Source: Favolaschia claudopus (taxonomy: Eukaryota; Basidiomycota; Agaricomycetes; Agaricales; Mycenaceae). From it: a DNA stretch of 64,000 bases. Location of the stretch: positions 434,001 to 498,000 of the forward strand of contig JAWWNJ010000111.1 in NCBI GenBank assembly GCA_037176885.1, read 5' to 3'. Shown here one piece after another: positions 33,952 through 44,605 of the stretch. Made by a program: the position numbers and the translations under genes. The notes under the pieces were generated by a model. The model saw only the letters and a program-made list of their open reading frames with translations. It made no database searches and was not told the DNA's origin. Positions within the stretch are counted from its first letter, which is position 1; each line of letters opens with the position of its first letter.

Positions 33952-36117
33952 CTACTTGTGGCTACGCTTCCTGGACTTGGTATCGCCTCTAGTTTTCCTT
34001 TTCTCTCGAACCGCCTTCATCAGCAATGTGAATCTCTGCCGCAGACCCGGAAACTCGAGCTCAAATAGAGTAAAATCACCATTGCAGTGGGTGTAAAACT
34101 CCTCGCATACAAACCGAATATTTCCAAACTTGACGCCCTCCGAGGAATAATCTAACGGCCTGAACAGCGTCAGCCAATCCTTCAGTGGAACATCAAGACC
34201 TTTCCCAGGAGCACCGTGATTCCAATAGGTCAACGCGTCATCCAGACTCTTTGTGGATGGGATTCGCGAAGGCCGGGGAACATAAGGCTCAGGACTGGAA
34301 GCTGGACTGAGTGGTGACGATGATGAAGTTGGGGGATTATCGGAAGTTCTCGCGATAGATTCAGGCGTTGAACTGGGTTCAGTGCAATCTGGAGGGGCCA
34401 AACTTTGAACTATAGCTGATTGTTAGCTTGAAATCGGCTGATACAGCATGATACCTCACCAAGCGGTGGCATCCGAGCGCCCGTTGATTCAGATAGTATG
34501 AGCTGAAGTTTAGCCACCATACTTTCCTCAAATTTTACCAGATCTGCCTTCGACAATGGTGCGGTGTTGTCTTCGCCCATAAACGTCTCATGGCGGTCGA
34601 TAACTCGGTCATCCATCATTATGTCGGAGAAGCCTTCCTCATACGCCATCAACTCGTCGAGAAGATAGCGCATGAGGGTTCCGACCTTGGTTTTTAGCAT
34701 TAGCAAAAAGTTTATGCCCAAATTGACTCGACCTACGTTCTCGTTCGAGGACCAGCCACCCCACCACTTCACCGCTTTCAAGCTCCACTTGCGATCCGCC
34801 CAAAGAAAACGATATTGTGCACCACCACGCCGAAAACAATGCGTTGTGAACTTGCCATTACGGCCGTGAAGTGCGTCGGATTTCTCCACCACGTCGTTCA
34901 GCAAGGTTTCGAAGGCAGAACGGCTGGTAGGCTCGCCGAATTTGACTTGACCGGTAGAAGCCAATGCCGGAAAAACAAAGTCATTTCCCGTCAGCGAGCG
35001 CCCTAATAAACCTTCCATATGAATCTTCCATGTCTTGACGTGTGTGTAGCAGTCGATTTCCGGATGCACTTTATCGAGTTGGACCATATACTTTTGAACT
35101 GCAAGGTGATTAGAGCCCAAATCGAAGGAAAGTCAATTCCACGTACCTTTGGTCGGGTCTTTATTGGTTTTACGGAAAATGAGCGAGAACTCGTGGTATG
35201 GGATCCCGGTCTTCGAGTGTAAGTCCATCTTTACATCTTTGAACTGAAGATTGACCAGTTCATCGTTACTTGTATGCAAATCAAATCCTGAACTTTACGC
35301 AGCGTCGAAACGTACTCACCGAGTCCAAAGTGTAAATGCTGTAGAGGCAAATGCCTTGAAATACAAGCGCTGCGTAACAGTGAACGCTTTGGCGCCTTCA
35401 TCGCTGTCTAAGTAAGTCATAATGACCTTCAGATCAGCGGGAAGCATGGGGAGAGCTTGTGTCGCAGTGCCTGTCCGGTTATGACGGTTCTTGAGAGACT
35501 CGTAGTACGTCTTGAAACTGCTCTCGAAGACAGGATTTCCCTCCCACTTCTGAGTGTGCGAGTTGTACTTCCAAAAATCACCCTGACATCCGCACACCCT
35601 GTACAAATTCAGCGAAAAATCAGCTTTGAATCACACGTATGACTTACCGCTCGAAATAGTCTTTGAAAGCCGAGCGAAGCCCTTCAGCAGAAGAAAAACC
35701 TCGCTCCAAATGCTCGCATTTATATGCGGTGAGAGCACGCAAAGCCAGCGGAGTATGCTCTGCTATAACATCGAATGCGTCCGCCCCGATTTCGTCGTCC
35801 AAACGGCCCTCGGAAGTCCACTCTGCAAGCCATTTCTTCCCACTTTTCACGTAGTTTGCGTAGCCATTCTTTGTTCGGGCAGCCTTGTACCACTCGTCTG
35901 TTGTCTGTTGGCTGTGTTTGAGAAGGGAGGTGGATGAGGGCTGCGCTGTGCTCTTCGACTCCGCATGTTGTCCAGCTTTAGACTGCCGAGTTATCTTGGG
36001 CCGAGTCTTTTTCACAGACGCTGTAGTCGCCGATTTTGTAGCCCTAGATTTCGCAGACTTTGGGGCCGACGTCGAAGATGCTTTCTTATGAGACCGGAGA
36101 GTGCGAGCGGCGGACAT
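33952..36117 (-). CDS. Crypton-type tyrosine recombinase with GCR1_C domain
   Basis: Six exons (36117-35648, 35598-35320, 35268-35147, 35098-34737, 34685-34460, 34409-33952) join in frame to 638 residues. The N-terminus is basic; a SAM-like core-binding region follows (DEWYKAARTKNGYANYVKSG). Catalytic residues are visible: Arg in LWTRNDEL near 250, HxxR in THCFRRGG near 377-380, Trp in KWWGGWSS, and the Tyr nucleophile in TLMRY near 418. FRKTNKDPTK is conserved in these enzymes. Residues of about 537-625 (ALTYWNHGAPGKGLDVPLKD onward) match the GCR1_C DNA-binding fold that closes fungal Cryptons. Such enzymes integrate DNA without a transposase. Nothing is broken, so it may be active. Confidence 0.88.
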
Positions 36118-36342
36118 ATCGGTGCAAATGAAGTAGTGCTGGACCAATCAGGATGTTCTTAAGTAATAATTTGAAGAGTACATGGTCGACGTTGAATCAT
36201 ACAGTTCGCAAGTGTTAGTGGAAGTCGGTTCAATTTGAAGTGTTGTGTTCACATGGTTCAAGTTGGCATTTGCCGCTTTAGGAAGTGCTTAAATTTCACA
36301 CTTCGCTTCGCTAAATTTCCCCCGACTATGACCTACATATGC

Positions 36343-36520
36343 GACGTGGCTGATGAAAGTATTGGAGGAGGGCACGTGGCTCTTGGTATCGGAAGAGTGC
36401 ACATTCACGAGATGGCTGTTGTTAATACGAGCAGTTGGAGGACACGCCTGATACTGCCCGACGGGATGGTGCGTGGTCAAAGTGTCGGAGAAGTGTACGA
36501 GCCCGAGGGGGCTGTTGTTT
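36343..36520 (+). repeat. Short repeat shared with 28978-29130
   Basis: Units with (A/G)AGTATTGGAGGAGGGCAC, ATCGGAAGAGTGCACATTCA, CGCCTGATACTGCCCGACGG and GATGGTGCGTGG lie upstream of the Crypton recombinase. They match, in the same orientation, the units upstream of the facing gene at 29554. This could be an end-associated repeat of a mobile unit or a dispersed minisatellite. Confidence 0.6.
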
Positions 36521-37764
36521 AAATAATTCCACCATGTGGAGGGCGCCAGGAAGTCATGAGCGGGAGCGGGAATAGTGTAGGGGCCTTCTCGAGGTCTGCC
36601 ACGGGAAATAGAGAATGAGATTGAAGACGAGGGCAGCAAGGTGGATAATTTACTGGTGACGAGTGATATCCGACAGCTGCAGTTGTACGGCATCATTGCG
36701 CTGGGATGTACACTGTACCTTCGTCGAACTTCCTTTCGGTAACTGCTTTACTACCGGTGCTTTCTGCCGGTCTGAGACCGCCGGCCACGCACACTGACAC
36801 AAATACGTGGGGAGTTGGGCTGGAGACCCTTTCAAAATGACAGACTCACGTTACGCTCGCCATGGACGCACCGCATGCAGTTTGGCTTTGCCTCGTCGCA
36901 CTATATAGTGCGGTGGTGAGACGCGAACCCCAATACAACTGAGTAAGTACCAGGGCTGACCTTGATTCTCTTTACGCGACAAGTGAGGCAACCAGTCTGT
37001 GACGACGCTGTAAATAATGTATTCATTTACATGTGTTTATTTCTAAAGTACTGATCTAATCAATTCTTACTTGCTCCAAACTATGTCCGTCTAAGTGCTC
37101 AACTCGAGGCTCAGGCGGTGGCGCGACCCCGAATCCATTACCTCGGCTGAGCACCCATTTACTGCTCCCCCCTCAAGGGTACGGTTGCCAACAAGTCCAC
37201 GCTTTGTTTTCGGCCGAAGAGTTTTCGACGCGACTTTCTGGCGCACCTTTCAATGCTCTCTACCTCCGAAAGACTTCTCCGGGACCACTTTTCTGACGCC
37301 CAAGACGTCGAGGACGCCGCGCAAAGCATGCTACGAACCCCAGAATGCCCAGGAAAGGTGTCGGTAAGCCGGGTTTGCCAACAAGTCCACGCTTTGGGCT
37401 TCTACAAATTGAAACGGCTCTTGAGGGAGTTATTTACATGGGTATATTATATGTTCTGTCCAGAACCGTCCGTGCCATGGCCTAGAAGGTCATATATGAG
37501 CAATTTCGGAAATCACAACATAGTGTCATAAAAGAACAATATCAGCGGGGCTACATATCTAGTGTACCTTTGACTCGGTGACTCAGTATGGACAGCAGAA
37601 CGTCGCAATATCAATAGACCTTGTTGCATGCATTGACCACAAATGAGCTGAAATAATTAGCGGTGGTGGCGGAAAAGTAAGATCACATGCACCAAACTGA
37701 ATGAATTTGGCAACAGCGACGGCGGGGGTGAAGCCATAGGCGGAAGAGGCACGGTATTTAAAGT
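36521..37764. other. Intergenic region, no gene supported
   Basis: Contains CGCACTATATAGTGCG (16-bp palindrome near 36898) and a repeated string TTGCCAACAAGTCCACGCTT at about 37187 and 37376. TATTTAAAG about 10 bp before the 14-3-3-like ATG is TATA-like but very close to the start. Confidence 0.45.
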
Positions 37765-38640
37765 ATGTCTCGTGAACAATCTATGCACCTCGCCAGGCTT
37801 GCAGATAAAGCCAATCGCTTTGGAGGCATGTTCAAATGGACTTTCGTGTCTTGGCTCACAAGATTGCCTTGCTCAAATATATGAAGGCAGTGGTTACTTC
37901 GGGCATTGATCTTACGTCCGAAGAGCGCAACTTGTTCTGCGCCGCATACAAAATGACAGTGGACTCTCACCGTAGGTCCTGGAAAGTTATCACCTCTGTT
38001 GAGAAGTCAGGGGAAGTGACGGGACATCCCATTCACCTTGCTTTGGCCAGAAAATGCAAAGCAAAGATCGAGAAAGACCTAACTCAGACATGTGAAGAAG
38101 TTCTCCACACTTTGGAGACACAGCTCATTTCAGGGGCCATTTCACACGAAGCTCAAGTCTTTTTCCAGAAAATGTGCGTTTCTTGTGTGCGTTCCGTTGC
38201 GACTCTCAAACACTCGATCAGGGCGGGGGACTACTATCGATATCTGGCCGAGGTAGCAGCCGAAGATACGGCTCAAGGCCTTGCTCAGAGCTCTCTCGAA
38301 GCCTATACGAGAGCAAATGCGATTTCTGCTATTCATCTCGCCCCTACCAATCCCATCAGGCTTGGGCTGACACTCAACCTTTCTGTATATTACTATGAAA
38401 TTGCCAAATCTTTCAGTATGGCACGTGACACTGCAATACAGGCCATCGATTCTGCGATTCCTCTGCTTGAATCCCTAACAGAGGCAGAGTACAGTGACGC
38501 AGTTCTTCCCATTCAGATACTTCAGCTTAACCTCGCCCGCTGGACATTCAGTATGTTTATCGCTGCCTACATAAGTATCACACGACGAACTCAATGTCTG
38601 AGTAGATATGTCTGTCGACGGCATGGAGGAGGAGCCTTGA
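37765..38640 (+). pseudogene. Divergent 14-3-3-like gene with a disrupted 5' coding region
   Basis: A 14-3-3 protein from helix 1 (MSREQSMHLARLADKANRFG) to the last helix (ILQLNLARWTF). Phosphoserine-pocket residues are kept: Lys in AAYK, Arg in SHRRSW, and Arg-Tyr in DYYRYLAEV. Introns 38174-38221 and 38551-38605 are GT-AG, and the last exon encodes MSVDGMEEEP. The first 23 codons are out of frame with KYMKAVVTSG by a 41-nt segment between two TCAAAT copies (37832, 37873) without GT-AG borders. So either the gene is broken or translation starts at ATG 37836. The protein is far more divergent than housekeeping 14-3-3, suggesting a decaying or specialised paralog. 14-3-3 proteins bind phosphorylated clients as dimers. 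Confidence 0.75.
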
Positions 38641-39518
38641 AATTTGGGCAATTGCTAAGCTCTCTGTGATACCGAGCCTGCGGCGTACATAAAAGGAAGG
38701 AACAATGGATTCATAGAATTGAAAGGGTCACTCTAGAATTGACCAGCGAGGAATTCCTTTCGGAGTTCAAATCGCACGATATCATATGTTTTGCCGAAAC
38801 TGACAAAGCTTGCGCGTTGATTATATAGTAGAAAAAAACTGTAATTTTTGCTTCGGTCGATTTGAGACATCAATGATAGAGAGAGACCGTGACACCCCCG
38901 AAAATATTCGCCCTCGGGAAGGTCTCGATTCTTACCCCAACTTACTTATTCTCAGTTTCACGAAGACTGTGCAGATTCGGGGGGCAAAAAAGGTTGGGTG
39001 TGCGAGTCCTGCAAGCCCACGAAAAAAAAGACGATAGTTTCTCTAGACTTTGTAGCGTTCAGCCAGGCAATCGAGTCGCATCGGCGAAAGATTTTGTTGA
39101 TAGGAATGCACGCGAGGCGTTATGGTGTGAGCTGGATTGTGATAGTTCGAGAATTTGTGCAATTCATCTCAGTTCATTTCACACGAATCGTAAGGTATCG
39201 TGGCGTTAAGCGAATATTGGTACAAATGTGGTGTCGGGCTTAATTAATAATTTCTATAGCTTGTGAAAGTTTACATACAATACAGCTGTTTTACGGTGTT
39301 TGTCCGGTTTCTGATATGTCGCGGGATCACTGACTTTGATGTCCCGGTAACCGTATTTTAATACCTTCCTCTTCACGAATCCTGAAGCCCTTTAACTATG
39401 CATTACTACTACTAGAATACATGCCGGAAAATTCCGGGGGCAAAAAGTAAAGGGACGGAGCAGGAAATCGTGAATTCAGACCCAATGGGAGAATTCATAC
39501 CCATTGGGCACAATAGTA
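38641..39518. other. Intergenic region, nothing coding recognised
   Basis: ATACAGCTGTTTTACGGT at about 39282 recurs on the same strand at about 42604, the other side of the next element. 39413-39486 matches 13512-13575 in reverse complement. Confidence 0.5.
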
Positions 39519-40084
39519 TATTGAGTGACACTCAATATATATTGACCGCCAACTCACACTATATATTGTGTGTCTCGTCAAGCTATACACACCATATTGC
39601 GACTTGTAGCTCTATTCACATTCAAATATATGAGGTACATTTGTATCATAAGTATGCTGTTTCTTTTGGAAAAAAAAATCAATTCATATTTGAATGGTGT
39701 TGCATCTCTCACTGGGTATGCTGTTCGTTTTGGGAAAAAAATCAATTCATATTTCATCTCTCACTGGGAGTTGTGACATATTTTCGGTGCTACAATATAT
39801 TTCATTGGGGCCCAATATTTATGTAAAGCTAAAAGGTTCAAATATTTCTGAGTACTTGTCGGCTGAGACTAGTACATTATTCATTTCTTGAGGCCGTAGG
39901 GTTTGTAGTAAGTATTTCTCTTTGAGTACAATTTATGAGAGTTGATTGAGACAGAGCCGTGAAGACACACGAGAACAAAATTGTATTGGACGATTGGAGG
40001 CGACGTCTAGGATCATTACTATGTACGGAGGGTCTGATATGGACAGCAGAGGATTTTACCAAATCAAGCATAGCAATCTAACTA

Positions 40085-42010
40085 GGCTCCGTCCAATTGG
40101 CCCGCACCTGTGTGGCCAGGGATTTGGCGGCACTCAGGGGCCGTGAGTACCATAGAAGCGCTGGATGACATTGGGGTGCACGCCGTCACAATCGTCGGAC
40201 TCGTCAATGTATATTCCGTTGCGGAGTTGCCCTTCAAAGCACATGGCCTACAATCTAATGTCAACAAATGAAACTGTTAGTACTCTGCTCGAACATACCT
40301 GCGGACTCATGTCATGACCCTCCCCGGAAATCGGATGGCAGTTCCATTCCTGACGGAAATTTTCGCAGTCCTCGTTGATGAGATCGAGAAAAAGAAAATG
40401 TATAAGCCATAAGTGGTGGGTATGCTGTTCGTTTTGGAAAAAAAATCAATTTATATTCGTGAGGTACTAACTCCTTCAGCACATAGCAGAGCACCGAGAA
40501 TTCTTTTGCATATAGCTTGCATATACTTCCAGCAGACTGATTTATTTGTAGGTTCCGGAAATTTATGTGAAGTGCCAAATATATTTCGAACTGGCTCATA
40601 TATATTTGGTTGATTTCACTTGACACCGGGGGGATCAGTGAGCAAGAAGCTTTGTGCACTGCTACACGAGGTCCCGACGCTTCGCGCCACAGGGCGACGT
40701 TGGTGTGGAGGATGGTCGGGCTCCTCGGACTTCTGACATCACATCAGAGCCGGGACTATCCGTGATGTAATCAAACGGGACAACCTGTCGAACGCAGTAC
40801 TAGTGGAGACTAGTGGTATGTATTCTGAAGCAGAATACAGTCAGGCAAGGTCAGGCTTTTAGCAAGTGCCGCAAGGCACAATGGAATGAAGGGAAAGCGT
40901 CTGTTATTGTCAATTTTCATGGTGTATGTGTTCCTCCTCAATTTGAGTTACTCGAACTTCACCTTGAGCGTCAGAGCCAACATACAATAGATCTCCTAGT
41001 CAGTGTGCTTACCATAGTCTCACGGCAAGTTGTATGTACTGTATATCTGGGATATTGCGGGCAAACAAGTAGATCTTCACATTGGCGGGAAATGCCGGCC
41101 GCATCAGCCGAATATTCTTGTCGGTAATAGCCGGCGACTGATGAACCTTCCGCATCATATCCCGCCTCCCGACGGTTCGGCAAAGTGCCCGAAGCACCTG
41201 ATTGACACACTCAACGGTGACCAATAGTGCTTGCTAGTTGCTTCTCGCCGGAGCCACAGGCCTCATTCAGATAAATTAGCTCCGCACTCAGAAATATATG
41301 GCGGAACTCACATAAATATTGCCCTCTCAGAAAATGTGATACATCTCCGAATATTCGGGCCACTAGATAAGCAGAATCACAGAGGTCTCACTTCTCTCAA
41401 ATCAAATTATTCCAATACAAATATAAAATGAATTTTTTTCCAAAACGAACAGCATAGGTGGGGATTCCGGCAGTCTAAGCCGTGCAGCGCCTCGAGTCGG
41501 TAGAAGAAAGCCCTCCAGCGTCGCGCAAATTGAGACCCAACTTCGACCCAAAGTCTCTCGATACGCGTGTTGTGTGTAGATCTAATTGAATCTCATTGTC
41601 AGTTGATACAGATTGCGGCTCAGGTTGAAATGACTAACGAGCTCCAGATGAACGACCCACGGCCGAGGCCACGCTTCAAAATCATTACCTTCTTGTTTTC
41701 CGCCCCACGATCGCCGCGAACTCGAGACGGCAGACCATACTCCCCAACTGCTGCAAGGAAAACCTCAAGTACTGTCAATGCTTTGTTGATTGTACTTGCA
41801 CGCAATCCAGTGATCTGGAATCCTAGTTTCATCCGAAGTTCTATCAACAGAAATGATTATTCGTACCGTTCGAGAGTACCCATCCACGAAACCGTGGATC
41901 ACAATCCCCCATAATATCAACTTATAGTACCCATCTACATACCAGAGCGCGTGCGATCTAGAGGAGGCACCGGCAAGTTGAGCTCTACTTTCATGAATGC
42001 GTTCCAGACA
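40085..42010 (-). pseudogene. Integrase-core (DDE) transposon protein, interrupted
   Basis: Reading the minus strand: SHALWYVDGYYKLILWGIV and IHGFVDGYSRT (first catalytic Asp in YVDG), [34 protein letters not shown] (second Asp in GDRG), NTRIERLWVEVGSQFARRW (Glu in IERLW), FYRLEALHGLDCRNPH, then after the nested element LWLIHFLFLDLINEDC and DDCDGVHPNVIQRFYG. This is the retroviral-type integrase-core family common in basidiomycete transposons. At least one intron separates the second Asp and Glu blocks. Removing the nested element reconnects NPH to LWLIHF, so it was probably functional before that insertion. Confidence 0.75.
40421..41456. mobile_element. Nested TIR element, TATGCTGTTCGTTTTGGAAA ends
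   Basis: 1036 bp with inverted termini TATGCTGTTCGTTTTGGAAA, continuing AAAAATCAATTTATATT. A 6-bp target duplication GGTGGG lies at 40415-40420 and 41457-41462. It interrupts the integrase gene between NPH and LWLIHF. No transposase is visible inside. Confidence 0.75.
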
Positions 42011-42345
42011 GTCGTAAAGTTGGTTTACATCCTCAAAATATATTCAAAGCAACCGATTTACATATACAACCGTCCGCAAATATAAATTAATTTTTTTTCC
42101 AAAGGGAACAGCATATGTAAGGGTTCCCAGTATATATGTATTTCGCTACTGTTATACTCCTGTACATTTTATCTCAATGCATCTCACATTTATGCTGTTC
42201 GTTTTGTAAAAAAAAATCAAAACCCCTTATGATACAAATGTACCACATAAATTTGAGTGTGAATTGTGTATAGCTTGACGAGAGAGACAACATACATATA
42301 TTGTGAGTTGGCGGTCAGGATATATTGAGTGTCACTCAATATATT

Positions 42346-42872
42346 GTGAAATTCCACATAGGCCCGACAGCGAGCGAGGCCTCCCTCCCACTGCCGAGCC
42401 GTGGCTCGGGGTCTTCCGCCCTGTGGCGCTGTTGCGGCGGCTGCTGAAGTATGCTTCGGGCGTATCGGTCAACTCTCTGGCCCAATTCGGACCCGGTTTT
42501 CGACATCTGGCCGTGCTTGGCAGCGGTGTTCCATCAGTTAACCGAACCACGTCCGAAACGGGAAAGTTGAAAATTCAAGAGGTGGGCGGGTCAAAATCTG
42601 CGGATACAGCTGTTTTACGGTTTTCGTCCGGTTTTTGTCCAGTTTTTGATGGAGTGGGGCATTTCGTTTCTTGTTTACACTTCTATGCCTCCGAGTCGCC
42701 GTATGGCTCCACTCTGGCCTCAAATTGGGCTATTTGCGGCATTTCGCTCCACCAGTGAATGCAGTGGGGCTGCGGTGGAGCGGTCAAACTGTCGCCGGCT
42801 GCTCGGCGAGGGCACGCACCAGCAATCACAGGTAAACAACTTCTGAAGAGCCATCAGAAACCGGACAAAAAA
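42346..42872. other. Intergenic region, no gene supported
   Basis: GC-rich near 42360-42560, then ATACAGCTGTTTTACGGT (about 42604), the second copy of the string at 39282. Nothing coding that I recognise. Confidence 0.45.
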
Positions 42873-43938
42873 TATGATGTATGTGGACAATGGTCCACAT
42901 AGAAGGGGAAGCTTGCTTCAGTCTAGGCTCGTTTCACCCTCTCTTGTGTGGAGGACATGAAATCTGAAGATAGTCGTTCAGATCATAGCTTCAGTCCGTA
43001 CATGCAATTTACTGAATTACATACTACATAGTACAGAGCAAGTACACTCGCTGATCTATTCTAAGTACTCATGCAACTGCTGAAAAGGGTGATTGATCCC
43101 GTCGCCGGGAATCTATAGCGAATATTCGTATTCCCCACGGGCTCAAGAAATTGAAATTCAGAAAGAATATCCTGTATATTGAATCCATAAGTATTGAGTT
43201 TTAAACCCAAAGCCTCTCTCCATTCTGAGCATCTGACACACTGTGGTTTTATTTGGCTTCTGCAATCTTTGCAACAGGAAAGGTGATCAAAATGCTGTTC
43301 CGTACAATGTTTTCTTCCTTCCCTCAAAATCAGCAGAAGGTGTGTGATGGCTGCCACTTGTGCAATATAGCAGGTCAGGATTCTCAGGATGTGGCTCTCT
43401 AGCAACTGGTCTTCTTCAACCTTGAGCATTTCCCTGTCTTTGTACTATACTTATTTTGCACTGGCTGTACAGGATTCTGCTGCACTGGAGGTAGATCTGG
43501 ACCTTGAGTTCTACGTGTTGGTGACGGAGGTGGACTTTGAATATCCTGGTCTTCCTTCTGTCCTGCTAAAGTACCAGCATTCCCAGTGTTCTGCATCTCA
43601 GCAATTCGGCAAGCGGTGCGAGGTGTAAGTTGAAGTTGCTGGCCATTCCAGTTAACCTGAACAAAATTCAGTGTAAAGGAGATCTCCGGTGTACAGGGCT
43701 ATCCAGAATGCGATTGACATGCTCTTGCTCCTGAGCTGCATTTCATATGCGCTGTGGAGGATTTGGAGACATAGACCTATTTAATTTTATTTTGCTTGAG
43801 AGAAAGCATTGGCTGGTTGATTTGGCTCATACATGCAGTAACATAAGATAATGTGGAGGATGAAGTTTATCTTGAGTGCTAATGCTAACCAAGAAAAAAA
43901 ATAAGCTGCAAGCAGCAAATGGCTAGAAGTGTAAGAAA

Positions 43939-44374
43939 TAAGATATGCCTCATCCATAAGCAGCAAGCTCCTGTCACAATGTCACACTTTCGACCATCTC
44001 TCTCATATCTCGACAACGAGGACGAAAATAAGAAATCTGTTCCGTAAATCGACGTAGAGGTAGTCTGGCTCGATTCTCCCAAAATTACAAGGCGACTGAG
44101 ACAATATTGATAGAGGAGATAGAATTTTGATGGGGAATCTTGTTAAATCGCAATTTTGTGAGTGGTCTGACGAAAATTCTATCTCCTCCGTCAATACTTC
44201 CCCAATCACCTTGTAATTTTGGTACAACATAGTCAGGGCTACCTCTCCGTCGATTCACGGAACAGATTTCTTATTTTCGTCCCCGTTGTCGAGATATGAG
44301 GGAGATGGTCGAAAAATGCGCTTTCGTGACCCGTCACGGTCACAGCTTGCTGCGTATGGATGAGGCATATCTTA
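43939..44374. mobile_element. Fold-back MITE
   Basis: 436 bp that is almost entirely an inverted repeat: TAAGATATGCCTCATCCATA, CGACCATCTC, TATCTCGACAACG and GAAATCTGTTCCGT appear on both arms. Arms of about 200 bp agree at roughly 80-85% by eye. X copy 1 at about 28070 lacks it. Target duplication is unclear. Confidence 0.8.
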
Positions 44375-44605
44375 CCAAAATACATGTCATGGAGGAGGGA
44401 AAGGAAAGAGAGAGCACATCCATTGAGCAACTACACATACTATAGGTAGGGCATGTCCATACATCCAGGTTGAAGCAAGGTTGAAGCGGCAAAGAGCAAG
44501 CAAAGAGGAGTCAAAGAGGCAATTTTGTTTCGGCGCGAATGCCGAGGTCACGTGACACTGACAGTTGCATGACCGTCGGCCGTTTCCGAAGTCCGAGGCC
44601 ACGGA

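Larger units (their letters stand above)
39519..42345. mobile_element. 2.8-kb element with long TIRs carrying an integrase-core gene
   Basis: The left 140 bp reads ATATTGAGTGACACTCAATA, then TGACCGCCAACTCACA, CGTCAAGCTATACACA and GTACATTTGTATCATAAG. The right end repeats these in inverted order. The outermost 21 bp is itself a palindrome. The interior carries a minus-strand integrase-core gene, split by a nested 1036-bp element. Target duplication is not clear to me. Whether this is a Ginger-like or other integrase-type DNA transposon is inference. Confidence 0.75.

Noticed and set aside
33952..36117. A Starship 'captain' (DUF3435) recombinase
   Set aside because: The GCR1_C domain, FRKTNKDPTK block and THCFRRGG motif fit Crypton-type enzymes of basidiomycetes, and no Starship-like cargo arrangement is visible.
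43405..43750. A complete host gene within X copy 2 encoding the proline-rich patch
   Set aside because: Frames are short and broken and the same patch occurs in copy 1 at the same place, so it belongs to the repeat.
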